A DNA stretch of 64,000 bases from VFZP01 sp043755595 (GTDB lineage Bacteria; Acidobacteriota; Terriglobia; Bryobacterales; Bryobacteraceae). The position numbers and the translations under genes are program-made. Shown here in pieces: positions 46,960 through 55,434 of the stretch. The stretch covers positions 1-64,000 of the forward strand of contig JAYUSQ010000257.1 of the NCBI GenBank assembly GCA_043755595.1, read 5' to 3'. Under the pieces are notes generated by a model. It was not told where the DNA came from. It saw only the letters and a program-made list of their open reading frames with translations, and did no database searches. Positions within the stretch are counted from its first letter, which is position 1, and each line of letters begins with the position of its first letter.

Positions 46960-48885
46960 ATGATTCAAGTAACCAACGGCGGCAAGCACTTCGGCTTCAA
47001 GACACTTTTTGAGGGGCTGGACTGGCTAATCACGCCCAATGAACGCGTCGGCATCGTGGGCGGCAATGGCACCGGTAAGTCAACGCTGTTGAAAGTGCTG
47101 GCGGGGATTGAGCAACTCGATCACGGCACGCTATCTCCCGCTAAGGGCACGCGCATCGGCTACCTTCCGCAGGAAGGCTTGAAGATGGCGGGGCGCACCG
47201 TCTTTGAGGAATGCATGTCGGTCTTCGACGAACTGCGCGACCTCGAAAAGGAGATGGAGACGCTGGCGCATCGCATGAGCGACGTTGCGCCAGATAGCCC
47301 CGAGTATCTCCAGGTGGCGGACCGGTTTCACGAAATCGAGATGACCTTTGTCACGCGCGACGGCTATGCGCTGGACTCGAAGGTTGGCACCGTGCTATCC
47401 GGTCTGCAATTCCCCAAGGACGATTGGGACCGGCCGTGCGAAGAGTTCTCCGGCGGCTGGCAGATGCGGATCGCGCTGGCGAAACTGCTGTTGGATGCAC
47501 CGGATTTATTGCTGATGGATGAGCCTACCAATCACCTCGATATCGAGGCGCGCAATTGGCTCGAAGGCTATCTGAACCAATACCCGCACGCCTACATTCT
47601 GATCTCGCACGATCGTTATTTTCTGGATGTGACCGTCAAGAAGATCGTCGAGATCTGGAATCAACGCGTCCATTTTTATCCGGGCAACTACGATAAGTAC
47701 CAGACGCAAAAGGCCGAGCGCATCGCGCAAATCACGTCCGCCTATAACAATCAACGCGAAAAGATCGAACAGCTCGAAGCGTTCATTAACCGGTTCCGGG
47801 CCCAGGCCACCAAGGCCAAACAGGTGCAGAGCCGCATCAAAGAACTGGAACGGATGGAGAAGGCCGAAGCGCCTCCGCCCGAAGAGAAAACGATTCATTT
47901 CTCGTTCCCTTCGCCCAAGTCGAGCGGGCGCATTGTGTCCGAAGTGAAAGGGCTGGGCAAGAGTTACGGCGCAAAGACCGTGCTGCTCGACGTGACATTC
48001 AACATCGAGCGGGGCGACAAGATCGCGCTGGTGGGTCATAACGGTGCGGGCAAGTCGACATTGATTAAGTTACTCGCGGGAAACGAACCGCTGACGTCCG
48101 GCGAGTACAAACTCGGGCACAACGTCCTGATGGAGTACTTCGCGCAAGATCAATACAAAGAGCTTGATCCGAACGCGACCTTGATCGACGACCTATCATC
48201 TTCGGCCCGCAACCGCACGTCCACCGAACTACGCAGCTTGCTTGGCTGCTTCCTGTTCTCCGGCGACGATGTGGAAAAGAAGATGGGAGTGCTGTCAGGT
48301 GGTGAGCGCAATCGTTATGCGCTCGCGCGCCTATTGCTGCAGCCCGCGAACTTCCTGCTGCTGGACGAGCCCACGAACCACCTGGATATGCGCGCCAAAG
48401 ACGTACTGCTGGAGGCGTTGCGCGGATACACGGGAACCGTGCTTTTTGTTTCACACGATCGCTACTTCATGGACCGCCTGGCCACGCGGATTTTCGAAGT
48501 GGGCGGCGGCGAGGTGAAGATTTATCCCGGCAACTACGAGGATTACTTGTGGCGGCTCAGCGGCCAGGCGCTGCCGACCGTGGACGCGATCAAGGCAGCC
48601 GAAGCCGTTGCGCCGGCAGTGGCGCCAGTTGCGGTGGAACCGCCGGCCTCGGCGAAGGCCCGCGTCAATCCTCTCAAGGTGCAAAAACTGAAAGTCCGCC
48701 AGCGGCTGGTTGAGACGGAGATGGCCCGCCTAGAAGAAGTCATTGCCGAACATAGCCGCGAACTGGCCAACTACGTGAGCGCCGAAGATACAGCCCGCCG
48801 TTCGGTGGAGATCGATCAGTCGCGCAAGCAGGTCGAGACGTTGATGCACGAGTGGGAAGAGATTACCAGAGAGCTTGAAGGGTAG
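46960..48885 (+). CDS. ABC-F family ATP-binding protein
   Basis: Two ATPase domains lie in one chain with no membrane part, as in ribosome-acting ABC-F proteins. Walker A motifs are GGNGTGKST and GHNGAGKST, signatures SGGWQMRIALAKL and LSGGERNRYALARL, and both Walker B regions read LLxDEPTNHLD. The inter-domain linker is charged and helical. A coiled-coil tail (residues about 570-640) resembles Uup/YfmR-type members. The precise role (translation factor or antibiotic protection) is open. It starts at the deacylase stop. Confidence 0.93.
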   Translation: MIQVTNGGKHFGFKTLFEGLDWLITPNERVGIVGGNGTGKSTLLKVLAGIEQLDHGTLSPAKGTRIGYLPQEGLKMAGRTVFEECMSVFDELRDLEKEMETLAHRMSDVAPDSPEYLQVADRFHEIEMTFVTRDGYALDSKVGTVLSGLQFPKDDWDRPCEEFSGGWQMRIALAKLLLDAPDLLLMDEPTNHLDIEARNWLEGYLNQYPHAYILISHDRYFLDVTVKKIVEIWNQRVHFYPGNYDKYQTQKAERIAQITSAYNNQREKIEQLEAFINRFRAQATKAKQVQSRIKELERMEKAEAPPPEEKTIHFSFPSPKSSGRIVSEVKGLGKSYGAKTVLLDVTFNIERGDKIALVGHNGAGKSTLIKLLAGNEPLTSGEYKLGHNVLMEYFAQDQYKELDPNATLIDDLSSSARNRTSTELRSLLGCFLFSGDDVEKKMGVLSGGERNRYALARLLLQPANFLLLDEPTNHLDMRAKDVLLEALRGYTGTVLFVSHDRYFMDRLATRIFEVGGGEVKIYPGNYEDYLWRLSGQALPTVDAIKAAEAVAPAVAPVAVEPPASAKARVNPLKVQKLKVRQRLVETEMARLEEVIAEHSRELANYVSAEDTARRSVEIDQSRKQVETLMHEWEEITRELEG

Positions 48886-48894
48886 GCGCCGCCG

Positions 48895-49686
48895 GTGAAA
48901 CCCGTTGCCTTGACGATCGCCGGTTCAGACCCTTCCGGCGGAGCTGGCATTCAGGCGGACCTCAAGACTTTTCATCAATTCGGAGTCTACGGCGAAGCGG
49001 TCATTACGCTGCTCACCGTGCAGAACACGCGGCGCGTTTCGCGCGTGGAGATTATGGATCCGGGGCTGGTACGTGAGCAGATTGAAGCGGTCCTCGAAGA
49101 CATTCCGCCCGGCGCGATCAAGACCGGCGCGCTTGGCGATGCCCGCATCATCGCAGTTGTCTCGGCTTTCTCTTTCGCTGTGCCGCTGATTGTGGATCCT
49201 GTGATGGTCAGCAAACATGGTGCGCCGTTGATGGCGAGCGACGCAGCGGATGCGTTACGGCAGCAGTTACTACCACGCGCGTCCTTGGTGACACCGAATA
49301 TTCCCGAAGCGGAAGCACTGACGGGCATCGCAGTGCGGACCATCGAAGATGCCCGCCGTGCCGCCGCCGCGATCCTTGGCATGGGAGCCCAAGCGGTGTT
49401 GATTAAGGGCGGCCATTTTGCGGACACTGCCACTGATTTGCTACTGAGCGCAGCAGGCGACGAGGCAGTCTATCGCGCCGACCGCATCGATACCCGGCAC
49501 ACGCATGGCACCGGCTGCACTTACTCCGCCGCGATCACAGCGGAGTTGGCGAAGGGAACCGAATTAGTGGCGGCGGTCACGCGAGCAAAGGCTTTCATCA
49601 CGGCGGCGATCAAAACCAACCCCGGTTTGGGCGGCGGATCAGGGCCGGTGAATCACCACGCGGTCAGCGCTTCTACGGCAACCTAG
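48895..49686 (+). CDS. thiD: Bifunctional hydroxymethylpyrimidine kinase / phosphomethylpyrimidine kinase
   Basis: ThiD phosphorylates HMP and HMP-P in thiamine synthesis. The ribokinase-like fold is evident from LTIAGSDPSGGAGIQADLKT, DPVMVSKHG, and the anion-hole DTRHTHGTGCTYSAAI with its catalytic Cys region. Length (263) is normal. The GTG start lies 9 bp after the ABC-F stop. No other thiamine genes and no TPP riboswitch are seen nearby. Confidence 0.94.
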   Translation: MKPVALTIAGSDPSGGAGIQADLKTFHQFGVYGEAVITLLTVQNTRRVSRVEIMDPGLVREQIEAVLEDIPPGAIKTGALGDARIIAVVSAFSFAVPLIVDPVMVSKHGAPLMASDAADALRQQLLPRASLVTPNIPEAEALTGIAVRTIEDARRAAAAILGMGAQAVLIKGGHFADTATDLLLSAAGDEAVYRADRIDTRHTHGTGCTYSAAITAELAKGTELVAAVTRAKAFITAAIKTNPGLGGGSGPVNHHAVSASTAT

Positions 49687-50263
49687 CCAATCCGTCAATC
49701 AATCAGCAAAGCGGCATGCTTTCGAATTCGCGGCTCAAATCGGCGAAGGACCCTGGCGTGTGGATACCAACCGCCACTCGTGGGCAGCCATCCAGCCGGA
49801 ATCCTGCGGAAGTATTGAATCCCAGTAATCCCAGTAGATGCCGCGCATCTAGTGAGCACTGGAACTTCCGGTTGCTGAGAGTCGGCATAGGGGACGATCA
49901 CGGTGCAGCCTTTGGGGTGCGGATCGCCATTCTCACCTTGGACTAGCCGCTCGACTTCCGAATTCCGCGATTTCTGTAATATAATACTGCTCGCGGCAGC
50001 CCGAGGGCCGGAATTCTCAACGTCCGCTTCGCGGTCAATAGAGTCTCTCGCGCGATGTTTTCTTGGACGGCCGCAGGGCTCCTTTCGCAACAGGCGGAAA
50101 TGCGGGGAGCTTGAAGTAGCAGCCCCGGAGGCGTCTTGTAAATCTCTGGCGGTTCCTCCTGAAACTCCTGCCGGCGGAAGCGGCCAAGCGCCGCGACTTC
50201 GCTCTCGCCCTTGCGCATTCGTAGACCGCGAGCCATGAATACCGTGCCGTCAGCGTAAGCGAA
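49687..50263. other. Region with unassigned minus-strand open frames
   Basis: Minus-strand frames of 61-131 codons (49695-50090, 49703-49888, 49943-50236) overlap each other. One (RKFQCSLDARHLLGLLGFNT, then SAGFRLDGCPRVAVGIHTPG) looks protein-like but has no family I recognise and a stop three codons before its ATG. It may be a decayed gene. No RNA or repeat is evident. Confidence 0.35.
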
Positions 50264-50569
50264 TCATGCTTGGCAAACGCTTAGGCCTCGACTACAAAAG
50301 CCCCAGCATGGCTCCGTATCTGAATCTGACGGCCAGGACCAGGCAAACTCCAGCGCCCGCATAGTCAGGCCAGGCTTGAACGAGGCTGCAGGGAAGTCGA
50401 GTCCATCCACACGCCAATAGCTCGACCACTCCCAATATCGCACCACACTTCGAAAGCGATCCGCTGGAATGTTTTGCCCTCGCGCGGGCCGAGCTTCAAT
50501 ACCAACGAGAGCGACGAGAGCCGTCAGCAATACCCACGGTTTCCGGCGGACCGTCACCATCGGGTTCAC
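50264..50569 (-). CDS. Small predicted secreted protein
   Basis: The GTG start overlaps the stop of the upstream hydrolase gene (GTGA), so it may be co-translated. A hydrophobic leader (VLLTALVALVGIEARPARG) precedes about 75 residues rich in Trp and Tyr without known motifs. An ATG at 50560 is an alternative start. I cannot name a function, and its reality rests mainly on the overlap and the signal peptide. Confidence 0.4.
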   Translation of the reverse strand: MNPMVTVRRKPWVLLTALVALVGIEARPARGQNIPADRFRSVVRYWEWSSYWRVDGLDFPAASFKPGLTMRALEFAWSWPSDSDTEPCWGFCSRGLSVCQA

Positions 50570-51555
50570 TCCACCGGCGGCAACGCCAATCCCGCGTCCA
50601 GTCCCATGAACCGCAAGTGGGCCATCACCTCATAAATCGCGAAGCGATAGTTGAACGGCGAAAGCGCCTTCGGCCATAAGATCGTCACGACCTCATGCGG
50701 CGTCTTCGCTCCGCTCTCGAGCGCGGTGCGGATCTTTTCGCAGCGCGAATCGTGATGCCGCTTAATCTCAGTCGCACGTTCGGACAGGTTGTCGAACGGA
50801 TCGCCGTGGCCGGAAACAACCGTATCGACGGCGAGGTCCGACACCGCATCAAGCGAACGCCGGAAGTCCGCCAAGGCGTCCGCTTCGCTCGCCCACGAAA
50901 CGTGAGGCGTTATCTTGGGTAACACGTGATCGCCTGAAATAAGAAGCCGCTCGCGAGGGGAAAACAAACACAGATGCCCCGGCGAATGGCCCGGCGTGAA
51001 CACCGTCCGCAACGCCCCGAGCGCCTCGGTCTCGATCATCTCCCCTCCCTCAAATATACGATCCGGCTCAATCGCATCGAACCGCTGCGGTATATCGAGA
51101 AACGCGCCCGTGATGCGCAGAATTTGATCCTCCGGCGTGCCCCAGGAACGAAGCCGCTTGTCCAGCAACGAAGGCTTGTGAACCGACGCGGCCAAGCGCC
51201 GCAGGTTCGCCGCCTCGACTGAATGCATCGAAAGCTTCGCGCCCGACTCAGCCAAGATCCGTGGCGCCAAGCCCCAGTGATCGGGGTGCGTATGGGTGAT
51301 AAACAACTCGCGGATTTGCCGCCACTGGACGCCCGTTTGCGCCAGGCCTTCCTGCAGCGCGGTCCACGAATCGTCATTCCCAAACCCCGTGTCCACCATC
51401 ATCCAGCCACCCGCTGCGTCAAGCCGCACCAGATAGACGTTGACGTGATTCAGTTCCAGGTGAAATGGCAGCCGAATGCGCCACAAACCGGGCCGGACTT
51501 CGGTACTTTGAGGTGGTTGTAACAAGCGAGGCAGCCTATCCGTGTACCGCTTCAT
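50566..51555 (-). CDS. Metallo-beta-lactamase fold hydrolase
   Basis: The zinc-binding signature THTHPDHWG is present, followed by the later His in TPGHSPGH, Asp in ISGDHVLP and His in VSGHGDPF, so the site looks complete. ATG 51555 overlaps the lipA 3' end by 20 bp; a longer frame to 51654 runs antisense-free but inside lipA and is rejected. The C-terminal helical extension (ATEIKRHHDSRCEKI) is typical of the LACTB2/GloB2-like group. Substrate unknown; thioester or nuclease activity is possible. Confidence 0.88.
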   Translation of the reverse strand: MKRYTDRLPRLLQPPQSTEVRPGLWRIRLPFHLELNHVNVYLVRLDAAGGWMMVDTGFGNDDSWTALQEGLAQTGVQWRQIRELFITHTHPDHWGLAPRILAESGAKLSMHSVEAANLRRLAASVHKPSLLDKRLRSWGTPEDQILRITGAFLDIPQRFDAIEPDRIFEGGEMIETEALGALRTVFTPGHSPGHLCLFSPRERLLISGDHVLPKITPHVSWASEADALADFRRSLDAVSDLAVDTVVSGHGDPFDNLSERATEIKRHHDSRCEKIRTALESGAKTPHEVVTILWPKALSPFNYRFAIYEVMAHLRFMGLDAGLALPPVE

Positions 51556-52438
51556 CGGCGTGATAGGAGCTGCGGACCAGCGGCCCCGCCTCCACATGCG
51601 CGAAGCCCATTTCGTAACCCGCACGGCGATAGTCGTCAAACTCCGCCGGCGCAATGTAGCGGATCACAGGAAGATGTTTCGGCGTGGGACGCAGATACTG
51701 GCCGAGCGTCAGAATATCGACTTTGGCGCCTCGCAAGCCGTGCATCGCTTCCACCACTTCCTCACGCGTCTCACCCAGCCCCAGCATCAAGCCGCTCTTG
51801 GTGGGAACGCCGCCACCGCCCAGTTCCTTCGCGTACGCCAGCATGGCGAGGGACCGTTCGTATCGCGCGCCGAGCCGCACTTGCCGATACAACCGCGGCA
51901 CCGTCTCAGTATTATGATTCAGCACGTCAGGCCGCGCGTCCATCACAATCTCCATCGCTTCACGCTTGCCTTGAAAATCGGGCACCAGCACTTCCACCTT
52001 GCAGCCGGGAATGCGTTCGCGAATCGCGCGAATGGTCATGGCGAACAGCAACGCGCCGCCATCCTTGCGGTCGTCCCGATTCACGCTCGTCACCACCGCA
52101 TAGCGCAGGCCCATAACCTCTACCGCTTCGGCAACCCGGCGCGGCTCGTCGAAATCCACTTCCAGCGGCGCGCCCTTCTGTACGGCGCAAAATCCGCAGC
52201 GGCGCGTACACACATTGCCGAGAATCATGAACGTGGCCGTGCGCCGATTCCAACAATCGCCCACATTGGGACAAGCGGCGCTTTCGCAAACGGTATGCAG
52301 GCCTAACCGCGAAATCAGCGCCTTCAACTCGCGGTAGCCTTCGCCGACTGGCGCCGGAGCGCGGAGCCAAGCCGGGCGCTGCCCCTTGGGCGATTCCCCA
52401 AAAACAGGAAGGTTCGAATTTTCGATGCTAACCAGCAC
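51536..52438 (-). CDS. lipA: Lipoyl synthase
   Basis: LipA is a radical-SAM enzyme that inserts two sulfurs into protein-bound octanoyl groups. The auxiliary [4Fe-4S] cluster cysteines are 51, 56 and 62; the radical-SAM CxxxCxxC is Cys77, Cys81 and Cys84. The C-terminal RSSY that ligates the auxiliary cluster is present. No lipB gene lies beside it. It starts 1 bp after the glutamate formimidoyltransferase stop. Confidence 0.96.
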   Translation of the reverse strand: MLVSIENSNLPVFGESPKGQRPAWLRAPAPVGEGYRELKALISRLGLHTVCESAACPNVGDCWNRRTATFMILGNVCTRRCGFCAVQKGAPLEVDFDEPRRVAEAVEVMGLRYAVVTSVNRDDRKDGGALLFAMTIRAIRERIPGCKVEVLVPDFQGKREAMEIVMDARPDVLNHNTETVPRLYRQVRLGARYERSLAMLAYAKELGGGGVPTKSGLMLGLGETREEVVEAMHGLRGAKVDILTLGQYLRPTPKHLPVIRYIAPAEFDDYRRAGYEMGFAHVEAGPLVRSSYHADEAVHG

Positions 52439-52439
52439 G

Positions 52440-53324
52440 CTACAACAAGTGTAGCTTGGCGAGCCGGTTCTCCAGAATCATTTCCTGGGACCAATGTTTC
52501 AGCTTTATGCGGGCCGCGATCTCTTCATTCAGAGCCGCCGCAGGGGCCAAGCCGATCAATTCACTCTCGCGAATCCCAACGCCGGCCTCGCGCGCCAGTA
52601 GCTCCACGGCCTCAAACGCGGGCAGGATCGACGTCACTTCGAAATCAGTCAGGTTCATCGAAACCTGCGCCAGGCCTGTCGATTCGAGCGGCAAGCCCAA
52701 CGCCTTCACCTTCGGCAAACCGCCACCGGACTCGCGAATCGTTCGCGCGATACGCCGCGCCACGGCAAGATCGGCAGTATCGAGATTCACGTTGAACGCA
52801 ATCAAAAACTTGCGCGCGCCCACCACCACCGCTCCCGCCGAAGGATGTAGGCCAGGTCCGCCAAGATCGGGCAGCAGCCCGTCGTCCCTCACCCCGCGCC
52901 GCACCGCTTCGAGGGCCGCGCATTCATCGCGCAGAGCTGCCGCTTCATAGAAATAGACAGGCACATCGTGCTCCAGCCAGATGCGATTCCCGGCCCACTG
53001 CGCCAAGCCCACGCACTGTTCCAGCGTGACGCCGCTCAACGGCACGAAAGGACAAACGTCCATCGCGCCAACACGGGGATGCACGCCTTGATGGCGCCGC
53101 AGATCGATCCGAGCCGCCGCGACACCGGCCAGGCGCACCGCAACATCCATGACGGCTTCCGGGCTGCCGGCGAACGTGAGGACGGTGCGATTGTGATCCG
53201 GATCGCTGGTCTGGTCCAAGAATTCAGCACCGGGCGCCGCAGCCACCACCGCGGCCAGCGCAGCGATGGTCGCGCTGTCACGGCCCTCAGAAAAATTGGG
53301 GACGCACTCGATCAAAGCGGGCAT
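52440..53324 (-). CDS. ftcD: Glutamate formimidoyltransferase
   Basis: The enzyme moves the formimino group of N-formimidoyl-glutamate to tetrahydrofolate at the end of one histidine-breakdown route. The family start IECVPNFSEGRD and the HPRVGAMDVCPFVPL and GLPLESTGLAQVSMNLTDFE motifs are clear. This is the transferase domain only, without the cyclodeaminase. It is 16 bp after the HutI-like gene. The histidine pathway genes hutH and hutU are absent from the window. Confidence 0.93.
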   Translation of the reverse strand: MPALIECVPNFSEGRDSATIAALAAVVAAAPGAEFLDQTSDPDHNRTVLTFAGSPEAVMDVAVRLAGVAAARIDLRRHQGVHPRVGAMDVCPFVPLSGVTLEQCVGLAQWAGNRIWLEHDVPVYFYEAAALRDECAALEAVRRGVRDDGLLPDLGGPGLHPSAGAVVVGARKFLIAFNVNLDTADLAVARRIARTIRESGGGLPKVKALGLPLESTGLAQVSMNLTDFEVTSILPAFEAVELLAREAGVGIRESELIGLAPAAALNEEIAARIKLKHWSQEMILENRLAKLHLL

Positions 53325-53339
53325 GAGTAGGATTCGGAA

Positions 53340-54521
53340 TCAACGGCCTTCGAGTACTTCCACGCGAGGGAAAATTGTCTGCCCACGCCGCATTACCATC
53401 GCCACCGGATTCATTCCGAAGTATAGCGGGATCTCACGGTAGTCTCCGCAATCCATCAGCAGCAGATCCGCCTGCATGCCGTATTGCAGCGAGCCCACGC
53501 GGGAGCCGATCCCGAGCGCATGCGCTGCGTTGATTGTGACCGCCGTCAGGGCTTCTTCGGGCGTCATCCGCATCTGCGTGCAGGCCAGTGCCATCACCAT
53601 CGGCATGCTCACAGTCGGACTGGTGAGATTGTCGAATCCCGAAGCAAGCGCCACGGCCGCGCCGCCGTCGATTAACGCGCGAGCCGGTGCGTACTGTCCT
53701 TGCCCGCCATGGAAAGAACGGCCAGGCAGCAAGACCGCCACGGGATCGGACCCTGCCAAGGTCTTCGCGTGCGCCGGGCCGGCATCTTCCAAATCCAACA
53801 CTGCCGTCACGCCCGGCGTACGGCAGGCAAGGCCAACCGACTCGCCCTTCGTCTCGACCAACGCCGGCAAACCGAGGCGGGCTGCGCAGGCTAAGTAGCC
53901 TTCCACGGCGTCGTCAGGAAATCCATCACCGATCGCCACGCCGCTCAGCAGATGTTTGCCGCAAGCAGCCGGTAGCAGCGCGGTGGCCAAACGCTCAAGC
54001 GTTTCCCAGGGGTTTGCGGCGCCGCCGCGCTGCCACGCTCTTGATGTCGTGTAGAGAAGTGGCGCCAGGTCCAAAGGGGCCGCGCGCAGCCGCTCCAGAG
54101 TACGCAGGGAGCGCAGTTCGGTCTCTTCGTCCAGCCCATAGCCGGAGGATCCGGCCACCGTGGTGCTTCCGAATCGCATAAATTGGCGCAGACGTTTCCG
54201 GCCTTCGAGCTCCAGCCGTTGGGCAGACCAAGCCTTGTAGGCGCGGGAAGAACCGGTGAACGAGTCTTCCCCCGCGTCACCGGGCAAGCGTGGCGGGCCG
54301 CACAGCAGTTGCGTGAAACAGTCGATAAATCCGGGCATCACCACGCGTCCGGACACATCCAGATCGTCGGCCTTGCGCGCCTCCGCCAACCGTTCCACGC
54401 GCCGCGTAGGACCCACATGCTGGATCACACCATCGGTAATCAGGAGCGCCCCGTCGGGAATGACGTGAATTTCCCCCATCGCCGAACCGCGGCGGGGACC
54501 GCTTGCGCCTGACATAGTCAA
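53340..54521 (-). CDS. Imidazolonepropionase-like protein lacking metal ligands
   Basis: The sequence follows HutI along its whole length (VVMPGFID, SGYGLDEETELRSLRTLERL, VAVLLPGRSF, YAPARALIDGG, AVTINAAHALGIGSRVGSL). Yet the HxH motif at residues 67-71 reads DCFTQ, the substrate-site Lys at 125 is Ser, the next ligand positions in 221-227 (VETKGE) and about 243-245 (DLE) have no His, and the late Asp (residue 295) is Gly. It is therefore probably a catalytically dead or repurposed homologue. Its pairing with ftcD is the normal hut neighbourhood. Confidence 0.8.
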   Translation of the reverse strand: MTMSGASGPRRGSAMGEIHVIPDGALLITDGVIQHVGPTRRVERLAEARKADDLDVSGRVVMPGFIDCFTQLLCGPPRLPGDAGEDSFTGSSRAYKAWSAQRLELEGRKRLRQFMRFGSTTVAGSSGYGLDEETELRSLRTLERLRAAPLDLAPLLYTTSRAWQRGGAANPWETLERLATALLPAACGKHLLSGVAIGDGFPDDAVEGYLACAARLGLPALVETKGESVGLACRTPGVTAVLDLEDAGPAHAKTLAGSDPVAVLLPGRSFHGGQGQYAPARALIDGGAAVALASGFDNLTSPTVSMPMVMALACTQMRMTPEEALTAVTINAAHALGIGSRVGSLQYGMQADLLLMDCGDYREIPLYFGMNPVAMVMRRGQTIFPRVEVLEGR

Positions 54522-54666
54522 AAGCTGGCGGGCGCCTCGTACAAGTAGGCTCTTCAGATAAAGATCTCAGCCGCTAAATTAGGCTCCAGCGAAACTTGAC
54601 GGTACCATCAGTATTATAAGGACAAGCACGTCAAAAACCACTACCCGCAAAAGCGGCGCCGAAGCG

Positions 54667-55434
54667 GTGAAGAGGACCCTCGATCGGGTGATCTCGCAAG
54701 CCGGAGTCGGCTCCCGCACTGAGGCGCGTCAATGGATACTCCAGGGCCGCGTCGCCGTCAATGGCACGGTGATCAAGGCGCACGATCATTGGGTCGACCC
54801 CGGCCGCGACCGCGTCACGCTCGACTCCAAACCAGTCGTGCGGCAGGAGCGCGTCTATGTGCTGCTGTACAAGCCCAAAGGTTACGTGTCTACTTATAAG
54901 GATCCCGATGGGCGGCCAACCGTCTACTCCTTGATTCCAGAGATCGGACAGTTTGTCGGCACCGTGGGCCGGCTCGATCTTGACACTTCCGGACTGTTGC
55001 TTCTGTCGAACGACCATGCGATGGCCGACCGGATTACAGACCCCGTCTCGCACGTCGAAAAGGAGTATCTCATCAAAGCGTCGCACTTACTGACGGACGA
55101 ACAACTCGATCAGCTTCGCAAAGGAGTTACGCTCGACGATGGCCCCACGCGGCCGGCCCGTGTCGAGCGGGTGCGGGATTCGGGCAAGTACACACACTTC
55201 ACCATCGTGCTGACCGAGGGACGGAATCGTCAGGTGCGGCGCATGGTGGAGGCAATCGGCAGCCACGTGCTGAAGTTAGTGCGCACGCGGATTGGGCCGC
55301 TTACTTTGGCTGGGTTGAATATCGGTTGTTACCGGCATCTTACTCAACCGGAAGTACGGGAATTGGCGGAGCTGAGCGGGACCGGGGAGCCAGGACTCAA
55401 AAAGACCAAGCCGCTAGTCTTGCGGGGGCGCTAA
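54667..55434 (+). CDS. RsuA/RluB-family pseudouridine synthase
   Basis: An N-terminal S4 RNA-binding domain (DRVISQAGVGSRTEARQWI) leads to the catalytic domain with GRLDLDTSGLLLLSND, where the Asp is catalytic. The C-terminal GRNRQVRRM motif is also typical. Such enzymes modify one rRNA uridine; RluB is the closest guess, since the target site cannot be read from sequence. The start is GTG. Its 3' end overlaps the convergent decarboxylase gene by 21 bp. Confidence 0.92.
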   Translation: MKRTLDRVISQAGVGSRTEARQWILQGRVAVNGTVIKAHDHWVDPGRDRVTLDSKPVVRQERVYVLLYKPKGYVSTYKDPDGRPTVYSLIPEIGQFVGTVGRLDLDTSGLLLLSNDHAMADRITDPVSHVEKEYLIKASHLLTDEQLDQLRKGVTLDDGPTRPARVERVRDSGKYTHFTIVLTEGRNRQVRRMVEAIGSHVLKLVRTRIGPLTLAGLNIGCYRHLTQPEVRELAELSGTGEPGLKKTKPLVLRGR

